Below are positions 26,787-36,147 of a stretch of DNA of 64,000 bases, piece by piece; position 1 is the first letter of the stretch; each line of letters begins with the position of its first letter. The stretch is from NCBI RefSeq assembly GCF_051201625.1, contig NZ_CP179203.1:3782001-3846000 (forward strand), read 5' to 3'. A program made the position numbers and the translations under genes. Below the pieces are notes generated by a model. That model made no database searches. It was not told the DNA's origin and saw only the letters and a list, made by a program, of their open reading frames with translations. Origin of the DNA: Shimia sp051201625. GTDB taxonomy: Bacteria; Pseudomonadota; Alphaproteobacteria; Rhodobacterales; Rhodobacteraceae.

Positions 26787-27527
26787 ATGACAGTCCTCCA
26801 AGGTGGTATTGTGCTAATATTGGGTAGCGGGCTTAACGCAACGCAAGCAGCACATTGGCCACGAGAGAAATTTGACAGCATCGTCGCGATCAACAACGCT
26901 TGGCGCATCCGCTCAGACTGGAGCGATCTCATCCATCCCGAAGATTTCCCAGAGCACAGACGCCCACAGTCTATTGGCAAGGATCAGACCGTGGTTGATC
27001 ATACACAGTACATTCCCGAAAAAAACCGTTTTGGTGGAGTGATTTATTGTGGGGGTACCATGGCATTCACAGCCGGTTATTGGGCTTTAGGTGCTCTGCG
27101 CCCACGGGTTATCGCTTTCATGGGTTGTGACATGACCTATCCGACTACGGGCAATACGCATTTCTACGGTATTGGCGCAGCCGACCCACTTCGTGACGAT
27201 ATTACCCTTCAGAACCTTGAATCTAAATCGGCGCGCCTCTGGTTTATGGCCGCAGAACAAGGTTGTCTATGTGTCAATCTTTCGTCGGCACCGAGCCGAT
27301 TGCTTTTCCCACGATCTGATGTAACAGAGCTCGAAAATTTACCCCGAGTTACAGCACCCAACCCGAGGTTGATGGCCCCAGCAATCCTGCGAGAACTCAA
27401 GCTTAACTACTGTGCACCGACCGGACGCTACTGGAATTCTCTCGATCAGTTCAACGCAGCAGAACTTGCTCAGATAGATACTTTGTGGCTTGATGCTTGG
27501 TCTTCTTCCTCAGTCGCCGTGGCGTAA
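26787..27527 (+). CDS. Conserved hypothetical protein, possibly nucleotide-sugar or GT-like fold
   Basis: A 246-residue cytoplasmic protein that I do not recognise by name. An N-terminal Rossmann-like strand-loop (GIVLILGSGLNA) is followed by VAINNAWRIRSDWSDL. A central block reads GGTMAFTAGYWALGALRPRV then FMGCDMTY...THFYG, and the tail has CVNLSSAPSRLLFPR. This order (an early GSG loop, a small-residue helix, a G-x-D strand, then an S-x-L/FPR end) loosely recalls the DUF115/GT42 sialyltransferase-like fold, but that is inference. No signal peptide or membrane helix is seen. Its 3' end overlaps smpB by 18 nt on the opposite strand. The start has only a weak binding site. Confidence 0.7.
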   Translation: MTVLQGGIVLILGSGLNATQAAHWPREKFDSIVAINNAWRIRSDWSDLIHPEDFPEHRRPQSIGKDQTVVDHTQYIPEKNRFGGVIYCGGTMAFTAGYWALGALRPRVIAFMGCDMTYPTTGNTHFYGIGAADPLRDDITLQNLESKSARLWFMAAEQGCLCVNLSSAPSRLLFPRSDVTELENLPRVTAPNPRLMAPAILRELKLNYCAPTGRYWNSLDQFNAAELAQIDTLWLDAWSSSSVAVA

Positions 27528-27989
27528 CAATCGCTGCTTTTGACGACCCCAGTCACGTTTAGCCTCTGTGGCGCGTTTATCGTGATTCTTTTTACCTTTG
27601 GCTATACCTATCTTGAGCTTCACCAGACCTTTGTGATTGAAATAGATGACCAACGGCACCAAGGTCATTCCCTTGCGCTGTGTAGCGTTCCACAAGTTTG
27701 CTAGTTGCTTCTTGCTGACCAATAACTTGCGTTTACGCCGCTCCATATGTGGAAACATTGCTCTTTCGTAGGGTGCGATGTAGGAATTTACCAACCATAG
27801 CTCACCCTCCTCAACAGCAGCATAACTTTCAGCGATGTTGGCGGACTTCTCACGCAGTGACTTCACCTCAGACCCACTGAGTATGATGCCACATTCAAGA
27901 TCGTCATCAATGGCATAATCGTATCGTGCTCGCCGATACTCGGCGATTACTTTATAATTGGGATCTGAGTTTTGTTTTTTATTGGCCAT
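27510..27989 (-). CDS. smpB: SsrA-binding protein
   Basis: Binds tmRNA (SsrA) and guides it into stalled ribosomes for trans-translation. 159 residues with the beta-barrel core (LECGIILSGSEVKSLREKS, ESYAAVEEGELWLVNSYI) and the basic C-terminal tail (GKKNHDKRATEAKRDWGRQK) that mimics mRNA in the decoding site. The start MANKKQNSDP at 27989 matches the family; the longer frame to 28028 has no support. Convergent overlap of 18 nt with the gene at 26787. The tmRNA gene itself is not in this window. Confidence 0.96.
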   Translation of the reverse strand: MANKKQNSDPNYKVIAEYRRARYDYAIDDDLECGIILSGSEVKSLREKSANIAESYAAVEEGELWLVNSYIAPYERAMFPHMERRKRKLLVSKKQLANLWNATQRKGMTLVPLVIYFNHKGLVKLKIGIAKGKKNHDKRATEAKRDWGRQKQRLLRHGD

Positions 27990-28158
27990 AGCCGGCATGA
28001 GATACCGTGCCATAGCGCCGGTGTCCATATGGGATGCCGCATACGCGAGTACCAGCGCGATTTGTACTTCTCCACAACTTCTCTAGGCCTTTTAAAAACA
28101 TTATGAAACAGATGCGGCGGGGGTCGCAGCGCAACTCCATTGCCGTTATGCAGGCGGT

Positions 28159-29262
28159 ATGAAAAAATTCGAAATCTTTTTAGTGGCACCGCCAGGACTA
28201 GAGAAACCTCTAGCGGAAGAAGTGCGCAATGCAGGATTCTCAAAGCCCAAGATGATGCCTGGAGGCGTGCGTTTTCGCGGCAATTGGACGGATGTATGGC
28301 GAGCAAACCTGGAGCTGCGCGGTTCAGTTAAAGTACTGGCTCGAGTAGGATCTTTTTCGGCAATGAGCCTTGCAGCGCTAGAAAAGCGTTCCAAAGATCT
28401 TTCTTGGGTACAGGTCCTGCGCTCTGAGATACCAATTAAGGTCGATGTGACGTGCCGGAAGTCAAAAATTTATCATGCAGGTGCGGCTGCAGAGCGGATT
28501 GGGAAAGCGCTTTCCGATGAAATGGGGATCACCATCTCATCCAGTGCCAATGTTACGGTGAAAACCCGAATCGAGGATAACCGCGTAACTTTCAGTCTCG
28601 ATACATCTGGGGAAAGGCTGCATAAGCGCGGAAACAAAGAAGCCGTCGCCAAGGCACCGATGAGGGAGTCCATGGCTGCGCTGTTCTTGCGGCAGATGGG
28701 GTTTGACGGCAGTCAGCCGGTATTTGACCCGATGTGTGGGTCCGGCACGTTCCCAATTGAGGCTGCTGAAATTGCCGCTGGATTGGCGCCTGGCCGATCA
28801 CGTCGGTTTGCGTTTGAACAGCTGGCCAGTTTCGACGCAGCCATCTGGTCCGGTATGCGTCAGATAGGAACCCGGTGTATCCCCGAACAGAAATTCTTTG
28901 GATCAGACCGTGATGCAGGGGCCATCGCGATGGCCAAAGGCAATGCCAGCCGCGCCAGCGTGAGTGAATTCACCTGCTTCAGTCAACTGAACGCTACCGA
29001 TATCTTACCCCCAACAGACACCCCAGGCATTGTAATCGTTAATCCACCCTATGGCACTCGTATTGGGAACAAGAAACACCTCTACAGCGTGTACGCGGGT
29101 CTAGGGGCTGCTCTAAAAGCCCACTTTCATAGGTGGCATGTCGGACTAATCACAACTGAAACTGGACTGGCTCGGGCCTCCGGGCTTCCTTTCGAGGAGC
29201 CGGGCCCACCGGTAGCACATGGCGGTCTGAAAGTGCGCCTATTCAAGTGTTATTTGCCGTGA
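28159..29262 (+). CDS. THUMP-domain class I SAM-dependent RNA methyltransferase (RlmL/YpsC-like)
   Basis: A 367-residue RNA N2-guanine methyltransferase. An N-terminal THUMP/ferredoxin-like RNA-binding part (VAPPGLEKPLAEEV through ISSSANVTVKTRIE) leads into a Rossmann SAM-binding domain. The motif FDPMCGSGTFPIEAA is at residues 189-203 and the catalytic NPPYGTR is near residue 295. This matches the N-terminal part of E. coli RlmL and Bacillus YpsC, so a 23S rRNA G2445-type target is likely but not proven. It is divergent from smpB with a 170-nt gap and convergent with dnaE2. Confidence 0.92.
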   Translation: MKKFEIFLVAPPGLEKPLAEEVRNAGFSKPKMMPGGVRFRGNWTDVWRANLELRGSVKVLARVGSFSAMSLAALEKRSKDLSWVQVLRSEIPIKVDVTCRKSKIYHAGAAAERIGKALSDEMGITISSSANVTVKTRIEDNRVTFSLDTSGERLHKRGNKEAVAKAPMRESMAALFLRQMGFDGSQPVFDPMCGSGTFPIEAAEIAAGLAPGRSRRFAFEQLASFDAAIWSGMRQIGTRCIPEQKFFGSDRDAGAIAMAKGNASRASVSEFTCFSQLNATDILPPTDTPGIVIVNPPYGTRIGNKKHLYSVYAGLGAALKAHFHRWHVGLITTETGLARASGLPFEEPGPPVAHGGLKVRLFKCYLP

Positions 29263-29510
29263 GATCAAGCTGTGAAAAATTACAAAGACTTCATGCCCTT
29301 ATGGTCCAGTCTGATGTCACTGATAGCCTTAGGGTCGATCCAATGATTGCCGAATGACCGCCTGAGTTATGATTGAGAGGAATTAACGCTTCGCGTCAAA
29401 CGAAGTTTACTATCAGTTTTCGCTCAGCAGAGCATTAGCTTCCGGCATCAGGCTGGCTACAATAAATGTTGGATAGGTCCGTTCCCAAGAGACAAGAGTT
29501 ATGTTCACCC

Positions 29511-32417
29511 TTAATTCGACGCGTTAGGTGTCAGCAAGTGCCTGAGCAGCGCTACAGGATGCTGGCGCAACGTTAGACGCATCGCCACGTAATCCTCGAC
29601 CACCTGTTCCCCAATTGTCATATCAGGCAAAAGTGCAGCAGGCTCGATGATGCCCTCCCCATCCATGTCCCCAGCGAACAAAGGTAATGGCTTTTCGGCA
29701 GTTATTGCCTTGGCCTCCCATAAAGCCTCACGCCGCGCCAACCCAAGTGAGGCAAAGGCATCTGCCTCAGCCAGTCGGGTCAGCACATGCGGTGGCAACC
29801 CCGCCCGTCGCCATACATCCTCAACCGTCAAGTAACCATTGCCGCGTGCTGCCGTAATCCAAGCCGCATCATCTTCTCGCAACCGTCGCACCTGCCGGAA
29901 CCCCAAGCGCAGTGCAAGTCCACCACACCCATCAGGCTCCATCACGTTGTCCCAGTAACTTTCATTAATATCCACAGGCCGAACCTCGACCCCATGTTCT
30001 CGTGCGTCCCTAACAATCTGGGCAGGTGCGTAAAAACCCATGGGCTGGCTATTCAAAAGCGCGCAAGCAAAGATCCCAGGGTGATGGCACTTGATCCACG
30101 CACTAGCATAGACCAGCAGTGCGAATGAGGCCGCGTGACTTTCAGGAAAACCATATGAGCCAAACCCCTCAATCTGTGAAAAACACCGCGCAGCAAAGTC
30201 ATTATCATAACCATTTGCCCGCATCCCTCTCATGAACCGATCATAGAATTCGCTAACATTTCCATGTTTCTTAAACGTCGCCAACGACCGTCGCAGTCGG
30301 TCCGCCTCTTCGGGAGAAAACCCGGCGCCAATGATGGCGATCTGCATCGCCTGTTCCTGAAACAGCGGCACACCCAGTGTCTTGCCCAGTACTTCTCCCA
30401 AGGCATCCGAAGGAAACGTCACCTGTTCCTCACCATTGCGGCGTCGAATGTAAGGGTGAACCATGTCGCCCTGAATCGGGCCCGGACGGATGATGGCCAC
30501 CTCAATTACCAGATCATAAAAGTTACGCGGCTTCATACGCGGCAAAAAATTCATCTGCGCCCGGCTTTCGACCTGAAACACGCCAATACTGTCGGCCTTG
30601 CAAAGCATGTCGTAAACTTTGGAATCTTCTGGTGGAAGCGAGGCTAGTGTCAGGAACTGGTTATGATGCTGCTCGACCATATCAAAGGCTTTTCGAATAC
30701 ATGTCAGCATGCCTAGGCTCAACACATCAACTTTGAGAATACCCAACGAGTCGATATCATCCTTATCCCAGCAAATGACTGTGCGATCTTCCATTGTAGC
30801 ATTTTCGATCGGGACCAGTTCATCTAGCCGCCCCTCAGTCATGATAAAACCACCCACGTGCTGGCTCAAGTGGCGAGGAAAACCCACAATCTCGTAGACC
30901 AGTTCCATGGTCTGCTGCAGGCGATGGTCACGTGAATCGAGGCCAATCTCACGCATGCGCTCATCTTCTAAACCTGTAGCAGAAAAGAAACCCCATAGCT
31001 GTGAACTCAACGCCGAGATCGTGTCTTCTGTCAGCCCCATAGCACGCCCCACCTCACGAATTGCCCGTTTGCCCCGGTAATGCACAACGGTCGCGCACAA
31101 GCCGGCGCGATGACGCCCATAGCGTTCATAGATATGTTGGATTACCTCTTCGCGACGTTCATGCTCAAAATCCACGTCGATATCAGGCGGCTCATTACGC
31201 GCCTCCGATATGAAGCGTTCAAACACCATCGTACCAATCTCAGGAGATACAGATGTCACACCCAGACAGAAGCAAACCACGGAATTTGCGGCACTTCCCC
31301 GTCCCTGACATAGGATATTCTGCGATCTGGCGAAATTGACCACATCTCGCACAGTCAGGAAGTAAGGCTCATAATTCAGCTTAGAAATCAGCGCCAGCTC
31401 ATGCTCCAGCATGCCCCGCACCTTCTCCGATGCGCCGTATGGATAACGCCAGCGCAACCCCTTATAAGCTAGGCGTCTAAGCCGCTCAGCGGCCGTCTCA
31501 CCTTTTGCAACCTCACTAGGATATTCATAGCGCAAATCATCCAGTGAAAAATTACACTGTTTTACTAACCATTCTGTGCGTGCAAGAGCAGCCTCATAAC
31601 CAGAAAACAACCGCATCATCTCTTCTACGCTTCGCAATCGCTGCTCTGCATTAGCCAGTGCTTCGCGCCCCAACGTATCCACCTGAACACCCAACCGAAT
31701 CGCACTTAGGACATCGGCCAGCCGTCGACGACGGCCTTGGTGCATCATCGGTGCTGTGGTCGCAATCAAAGGTAGGCCTAGCCGCTCAGCCTCTAGGGTA
31801 CGCGCCACAAATCGGGCGTTATCTTCCCCATCATAGCCAGGTGTCAAACCCATCTGCATGCGTCCGGCAAAGCGTCGCGCTAACCGGGTCATAAAAGGTG
31901 CCCATCCACTCGCGCCACACGGCCCCGAAAGCCCTTGCGTCGACGGATGAAGGATGAGCTGCAGCCCGTCACAATGATCCAAAAGATCCGTAAGGTTGAG
32001 GATGCACTTGCCCTTTTCTGCCCTCAATCGCCCCTTGGATAGCATTCGACAAAGGCTCGCCCAGCCTTGCCTAGTCTCAGGCAAAACCGTCACTGGGGGC
32101 CCATCACACAGGACCAATCGGGCTGCCGGTATCAACCGTGGCACAGTATAAATTGACGCACTCTCAGGCGATACCATCCCATCTAGGCGGGGAGGCCCAA
32201 TCAACCCTGTCAGTTCATCAAAGCGTTGCCGTTCACTTACTTTACGGGCAATTTCACGTGCCTCGGTATGAGCCCGCACAATTCCCGCGACACTGTTCAC
32301 ATCGGCAATCGCAACTGCTTCAAGCCCCACCATCGCCGCCCGACGTATGTATTCCTCTGGGTGCGACGCACCCCTTAGAAAGGTAAAATTTGAAGTGATA
32401 CAAAACTCAGCAACCAT
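29511..32417 (-). CDS. dnaE2: Error-prone DNA polymerase, C-terminally short
   Basis: A C-family polymerase of the DnaE2/ImuC type, used with ImuA and ImuB for mutagenic translesion synthesis after DNA damage. The family start is present (MVAEFCITSNFTFLRGASHP), with a PHP domain whose metal residues look degenerate, then the polymerase core. That core includes ILCQGRGSAANSVVCF, PPDIDVDFEHERREEV with the catalytic aspartates, and SQHVGGFIMTEGRLDEL. The helix-hairpin-helix region follows. The chain has 968 residues and stops just after LRLTLRQHPVALLRHLL, whereas most DnaE2 proteins continue about 100 residues into an OB-fold. The 250 nt downstream does not encode it in any frame I checked. Neither imuA nor imuB is adjacent. 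Confidence 0.93.
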   Translation of the reverse strand: MVAEFCITSNFTFLRGASHPEEYIRRAAMVGLEAVAIADVNSVAGIVRAHTEAREIARKVSERQRFDELTGLIGPPRLDGMVSPESASIYTVPRLIPAARLVLCDGPPVTVLPETRQGWASLCRMLSKGRLRAEKGKCILNLTDLLDHCDGLQLILHPSTQGLSGPCGASGWAPFMTRLARRFAGRMQMGLTPGYDGEDNARFVARTLEAERLGLPLIATTAPMMHQGRRRRLADVLSAIRLGVQVDTLGREALANAEQRLRSVEEMMRLFSGYEAALARTEWLVKQCNFSLDDLRYEYPSEVAKGETAAERLRRLAYKGLRWRYPYGASEKVRGMLEHELALISKLNYEPYFLTVRDVVNFARSQNILCQGRGSAANSVVCFCLGVTSVSPEIGTMVFERFISEARNEPPDIDVDFEHERREEVIQHIYERYGRHRAGLCATVVHYRGKRAIREVGRAMGLTEDTISALSSQLWGFFSATGLEDERMREIGLDSRDHRLQQTMELVYEIVGFPRHLSQHVGGFIMTEGRLDELVPIENATMEDRTVICWDKDDIDSLGILKVDVLSLGMLTCIRKAFDMVEQHHNQFLTLASLPPEDSKVYDMLCKADSIGVFQVESRAQMNFLPRMKPRNFYDLVIEVAIIRPGPIQGDMVHPYIRRRNGEEQVTFPSDALGEVLGKTLGVPLFQEQAMQIAIIGAGFSPEEADRLRRSLATFKKHGNVSEFYDRFMRGMRANGYDNDFAARCFSQIEGFGSYGFPESHAASFALLVYASAWIKCHHPGIFACALLNSQPMGFYAPAQIVRDAREHGVEVRPVDINESYWDNVMEPDGCGGLALRLGFRQVRRLREDDAAWITAARGNGYLTVEDVWRRAGLPPHVLTRLAEADAFASLGLARREALWEAKAITAEKPLPLFAGDMDGEGIIEPAALLPDMTIGEQVVEDYVAMRLTLRQHPVALLRHLLTPNASN

Positions 32418-32432
32418 GATGAATTACGGTAT

Positions 32433-32447
32433 ATTCACCTTTTGTTC
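32433..32447 (-). promoter_or_regulatory. Candidate LexA (SOS) box upstream of dnaE2
   Basis: ATTC-ACCTTTT-GTTC (GAAC-N7-GAAT on the coding strand) lies 16 nt before the dnaE2 ATG. The alphaproteobacterial LexA box is a direct repeat GTTC-N7-GTTC, so this is a 7 of 8 match with exact spacing, in front of a gene that is SOS-controlled in other species. The remaining ~270 nt of upstream sequence to 32719 shows no gene. Confidence 0.6.
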
Positions 32448-32719
32448 TTTTTACGAGTCCCAACTATTCAGCCACTCTACCTAGTTTACATGTTTACGCA
32501 GAATACCGTGCCAGAGCCTGTAAGATCGTAGCAAAACACATACGCGTCCAACGCATTATATCCCCAGCGTCGAATGCGTTTATCGCCCTCAAAGCTAAAT
32601 GATACTGCCGATTTTCAGCAACCTAAGTAATCACATCCAAAAGGTTTTCTGCCATCATTTAGATTGGTTAAATCAAGCCTACATGTCTATGCAGACTACG
32701 CGTTGCAAACCATACAGTA

Positions 32720-33373
32720 TCAGAACGGCACTTTCGCCCGAAATCTCATACCACGGCCACTCTCAGGGTGGTTAAACCGCAATTCTTTTGAATGCAGCAT
32801 CAGTCGGGGATACTCTGCAGCGGCCCCTTCCGCATAAAGTGGATCGCCCAGAATGACGTGCCCCAATGCCCGCATATGAACCCGCAGTTGGTGACTTCGA
32901 CCGGTTTTAGGCATCAATTGAACCCAACTTTCATCACCATCATGCCGTAACACCCGCCAATCAGTGATCGCGGGTTTTCCAACCTCATGATCCACCATCT
33001 GGCATGGCCGATTGGGCCAATCGACAATCAGCGGAAGATTAACGGTGCCTGTTTTAGGCTGCAACTGCCCCTGAACCCTCGCAATGTAAATCTTCTTTGT
33101 TTTGCGTTTCTCGAACTGCATTGACAGATCTCGTTGCGCATGTGGGGTCATCGCAAATACCATTACGCCCGATGTGTCACGATCAAGCCGATGCACCAGT
33201 AACGCTGTTGGAAACGCCACCTGAACTCGAGTGAGCAGACAGTCTGCCAGATGCGTGCCACGTCCAGGCACGGACAACAAACCTGCAGGTTTGTCCACAA
33301 CGACAACATCACTGTCCTCGTGCAATACCTGTGGCGGGTCTGTGGGCGGTGCGTAGTCTGAACTAAATGGCAT
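32720..33373 (-). CDS. RluA family pseudouridine synthase
   Basis: A 217-residue uridine-to-pseudouridine isomerase acting on rRNA or tRNA. It has the RluA-group core: VDKPAGLLSVPG at residues 27-38, then the catalytic HRLDRDTSGV with Asp64, then KTGRSHQLRVHM. No S4 domain is present, so it matches the small RluA type (23S rRNA U746/tRNA U32 in E. coli) rather than RluC or RluD. The target base is not shown by the sequence alone. Confidence 0.93.
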   Translation of the reverse strand: MPFSSDYAPPTDPPQVLHEDSDVVVVDKPAGLLSVPGRGTHLADCLLTRVQVAFPTALLVHRLDRDTSGVMVFAMTPHAQRDLSMQFEKRKTKKIYIARVQGQLQPKTGTVNLPLIVDWPNRPCQMVDHEVGKPAITDWRVLRHDGDESWVQLMPKTGRSHQLRVHMRALGHVILGDPLYAEGAAAEYPRLMLHSKELRFNHPESGRGMRFRAKVPF

Positions 33374-33627
33374 GGCATCTCATTAGGCCCATTCAAGAAC
33401 CGTAACAAGCCAACGCCACGCCCGGTACGCATCAAAATGAAAGTTAGCTAAGCAGGCCAACAGCTAATATCAGCTAAATATGGCCAAGTCAGGCATATCT
33501 CTTCCAACCTTCGTTACCGACTTATTGTAGGCGACGGGTACAGCGGGCGGTCGCTTGATCCGTCCAACCTCGGCGGTACCCGATAAATTCATGAAGCGTT
33601 TGGTCCAATATTATTTTTCGTCAGATA

Positions 33628-36078
33628 CTACACTTTTACCCGTTCAGATTTTGGATCATACATTGGCCTGAGCGACGCCTCAGCACAGACCCGTGTTCCC
33701 ATCACATCAATTTCATATGTCGAGGCCAATACATCGGAAGCACTCTCACCCACGCAAGGCACATAGCCCATACCAACAGCAGCGCCCAAGGTATGGCCAT
33801 AGTTTCCCGAACTTATGTGACCGACAATTTCACCATCCCGGATTAGCGGTTCGTTATGATAAAGCAATGGTTCAGGGTCGGTCAGCTTGAATTGCAGCAT
33901 CCGGTTCTCGGGACCACTCTCTTTGCGCTCCAACACAGCGGACTTTCCAATAAAGTTTTCTTTCGCAGTTTTAACAGCAAAACCCAATCCAGCATCAATC
34001 ACATGGTCTTCACATGTAATGTCGTGCCCAAAATGGCGGAAGCCTTTTTCGATACGGCAACTGTCCATCATATGCATGCCACAAAGCTTCAGCCCGATGT
34101 CCTGACCAGCCTCCCATAACGTTTCAAACGCATGTCCAGCCATATCGGACGACACATAAAGCTCCCAGCCAAGCTCGCCCACATATGTCACCCTGTGAGC
34201 CCTTGCCAAGCCCAGTCCCAACTCAATTTCCTGCGCTGTGCCAAACGGATTAACTGCATTTGAAAAGTCACTTGGAGACACTTTTTCCAACAATTCTCGT
34301 GCGTTAGGTCCCATTACGGCCAACACACCCTCACCAGCAGTGACGTCAGTGATGGTGACCTGAAAATCTCCCAAGTGGCGCTTCATCCAAGTCTGATCTG
34401 CAAGACGCGTTGCCGCGGGTGTCACCACCAAGTACGCTGTTTCGCTTAAACGAGTCACGGTAACATCAGCCTCAATTCCACCCCGACGGTTAAGGAACTG
34501 GGTATAGACGATCTTGCCGATGGGCACTGAATGGTCGCCGCCACCCACATAATTCAGAAAGGTTTCAGCGTCTGGCCCTTCTACCCGAATCTTGCCAAAA
34601 GACGACATGTCGTACATGCCCACGTTCTCACGCACCGCACGATGCTCGGCAGCCGAATTATCAAACCAGTTTTGACGCTTCCAAGTGTATTGATATTCCG
34701 CGTCCTGCCCTTCCTCCGCAAACCAGTTTGCCCGCTCCCATCCCGCGACCTCACCAAACACCGCGCCTTGTTCCTTGAGGTGATGATGAAACGGAGTGCG
34801 GCGTACGCCCCGCGCCGTGTCTTTTTGCCGGAAGGGAAAGTGATCTGCATAAAGCAGGCCTAAAGTCTCCTTGGATCGTTCGAACAAATAGGTCTTGTTG
34901 CCCTGAAACGGCTGCATCCTTGCAATGTCCACATCGCCAAGGTCAAACGGCTTTTCGCCATCTTCCATCCATTGCGATAGAGCGTGCCCAGCGCCGCCGG
35001 CCGATTGAATACCGATCGAATTAAAGCCACAAGCGACCCAGACATTGTCCATTTCAGGGGCTAACCCAAGGTGATAAGCATCATCTGGTGTGAAACTCTC
35101 CGGTCCATTGAAGAATGTATGAATCCCTGCATCCGACAGCATTGGCATCCGGTGGCAAGCAGCTTCCAGTATCGGCTCAAAATGGTCAAAATCTTCAGGA
35201 AGCTGATCAAACTCAAAGCTTTCTGAGATGCCGTTCATGCCCCATGGCTTAGCGTTCGGCTCAAACGCACCAAGGAGAATCTTACCCGCGTCTTCCTTAT
35301 AATAGGCACATTCATCCGGCACACGCAGCACCGGCATTTGGGTCAACTCACTGATTCCTTCCGTCACAATGTAGAAGTGCTCGCAGGCGTGCAGAGGTAC
35401 GTTCACACCAGCCATCCTGCCCACCTCACGGCCCCACATTCCCGCACAATTCACAATCATGTCACATTCTATATGGCCCTGCTCTCGACCATTATCGCTG
35501 ATCCAATCCACACCTATCACCGATCGGCCAGCCTTGCGGATCCCCGACACTTTGATTTGCTCTTTTACAACTGCACCACGTTGACGTGCGCCTTTGGCCA
35601 GCGCCAGCGCAATATTGGCTGGGTCAGCCTGACCATCAGTAGGCAACCAGACACCACCTGTCACACCATCCGGGTTCATATGCCCATAACGGTCTTTCAC
35701 TTCAGTGGGCGAAAGCTCCTCGACCGGCACTCCGAATGCGCGCGCCATTGCGGCGTTGCGATACAATTCTTCCAACCGCTCATCTGTCAGGGCCACCGAA
35801 ATTGATCCAACCTGACGCAATCCCGTGGCGACGCCAGTTTCCGCTTCGAGACCCTGATAAAGTTCTGCCGAATACCGCGCAAGCTTGGTCATGTTTGACG
35901 ACGCTCTAAGTTGACCGATCAAGCCAGCCGCATGCCAAGTCGTACCACTTGTCAATTGCTTCCGCTCCAGCAGAACCACATCGCTCCAACCGAGTTTCGC
36001 CAAGTGATAGGCAACAGAACAACCCACAACACCCCCACCAATAATGACCACACGCGCCTTGCCTGGAAGATCAGCCAT
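33628..36078 (-). CDS. FAD-dependent dehydrogenase fused to GcvT (sarcosine/dimethylglycine dehydrogenase-like)
   Basis: An 816-residue two-part enzyme. The N-terminal DAO-type flavin domain has VVIIGGGVVGCSVAYHLAKL and the covalent-flavin histidine motif TTWHAAG, as in mammalian dimethylglycine and sarcosine dehydrogenases. It ends in an FAO_M cap. The C-terminal half is a GcvT aminomethyltransferase (VMGPNARELLEKVS, YVGELGWELYVSSD, CRIEKGFRHFGHDI), which would pass the oxidised methyl group to tetrahydrofolate. It probably demethylates sarcosine or dimethylglycine in the cytoplasm and feeds electrons to ETF. It is the paralogue of the 39192-41639 protein. A TAGGAG site precedes the ATG. Confidence 0.9.
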   Translation of the reverse strand: MADLPGKARVVIIGGGVVGCSVAYHLAKLGWSDVVLLERKQLTSGTTWHAAGLIGQLRASSNMTKLARYSAELYQGLEAETGVATGLRQVGSISVALTDERLEELYRNAAMARAFGVPVEELSPTEVKDRYGHMNPDGVTGGVWLPTDGQADPANIALALAKGARQRGAVVKEQIKVSGIRKAGRSVIGVDWISDNGREQGHIECDMIVNCAGMWGREVGRMAGVNVPLHACEHFYIVTEGISELTQMPVLRVPDECAYYKEDAGKILLGAFEPNAKPWGMNGISESFEFDQLPEDFDHFEPILEAACHRMPMLSDAGIHTFFNGPESFTPDDAYHLGLAPEMDNVWVACGFNSIGIQSAGGAGHALSQWMEDGEKPFDLGDVDIARMQPFQGNKTYLFERSKETLGLLYADHFPFRQKDTARGVRRTPFHHHLKEQGAVFGEVAGWERANWFAEEGQDAEYQYTWKRQNWFDNSAAEHRAVRENVGMYDMSSFGKIRVEGPDAETFLNYVGGGDHSVPIGKIVYTQFLNRRGGIEADVTVTRLSETAYLVVTPAATRLADQTWMKRHLGDFQVTITDVTAGEGVLAVMGPNARELLEKVSPSDFSNAVNPFGTAQEIELGLGLARAHRVTYVGELGWELYVSSDMAGHAFETLWEAGQDIGLKLCGMHMMDSCRIEKGFRHFGHDITCEDHVIDAGLGFAVKTAKENFIGKSAVLERKESGPENRMLQFKLTDPEPLLYHNEPLIRDGEIVGHISSGNYGHTLGAAVGMGYVPCVGESASDVLASTYEIDVMGTRVCAEASLRPMYDPKSERVKV

Positions 36079-36147
36079 GGTGTTCTCCTAAGTTTAATAC
36101 TTCAGATAATCTGTCACGTTCAGCCAGCAAAAAATACGTCAAAAACG

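Noticed and set aside
33534..33585. Inverted repeat GGGTAC and GTACCC with a long loop
   Set aside because: Six to seven base pairs with a loop of nearly 40 nt; too weak to be a terminator or operator without other support.
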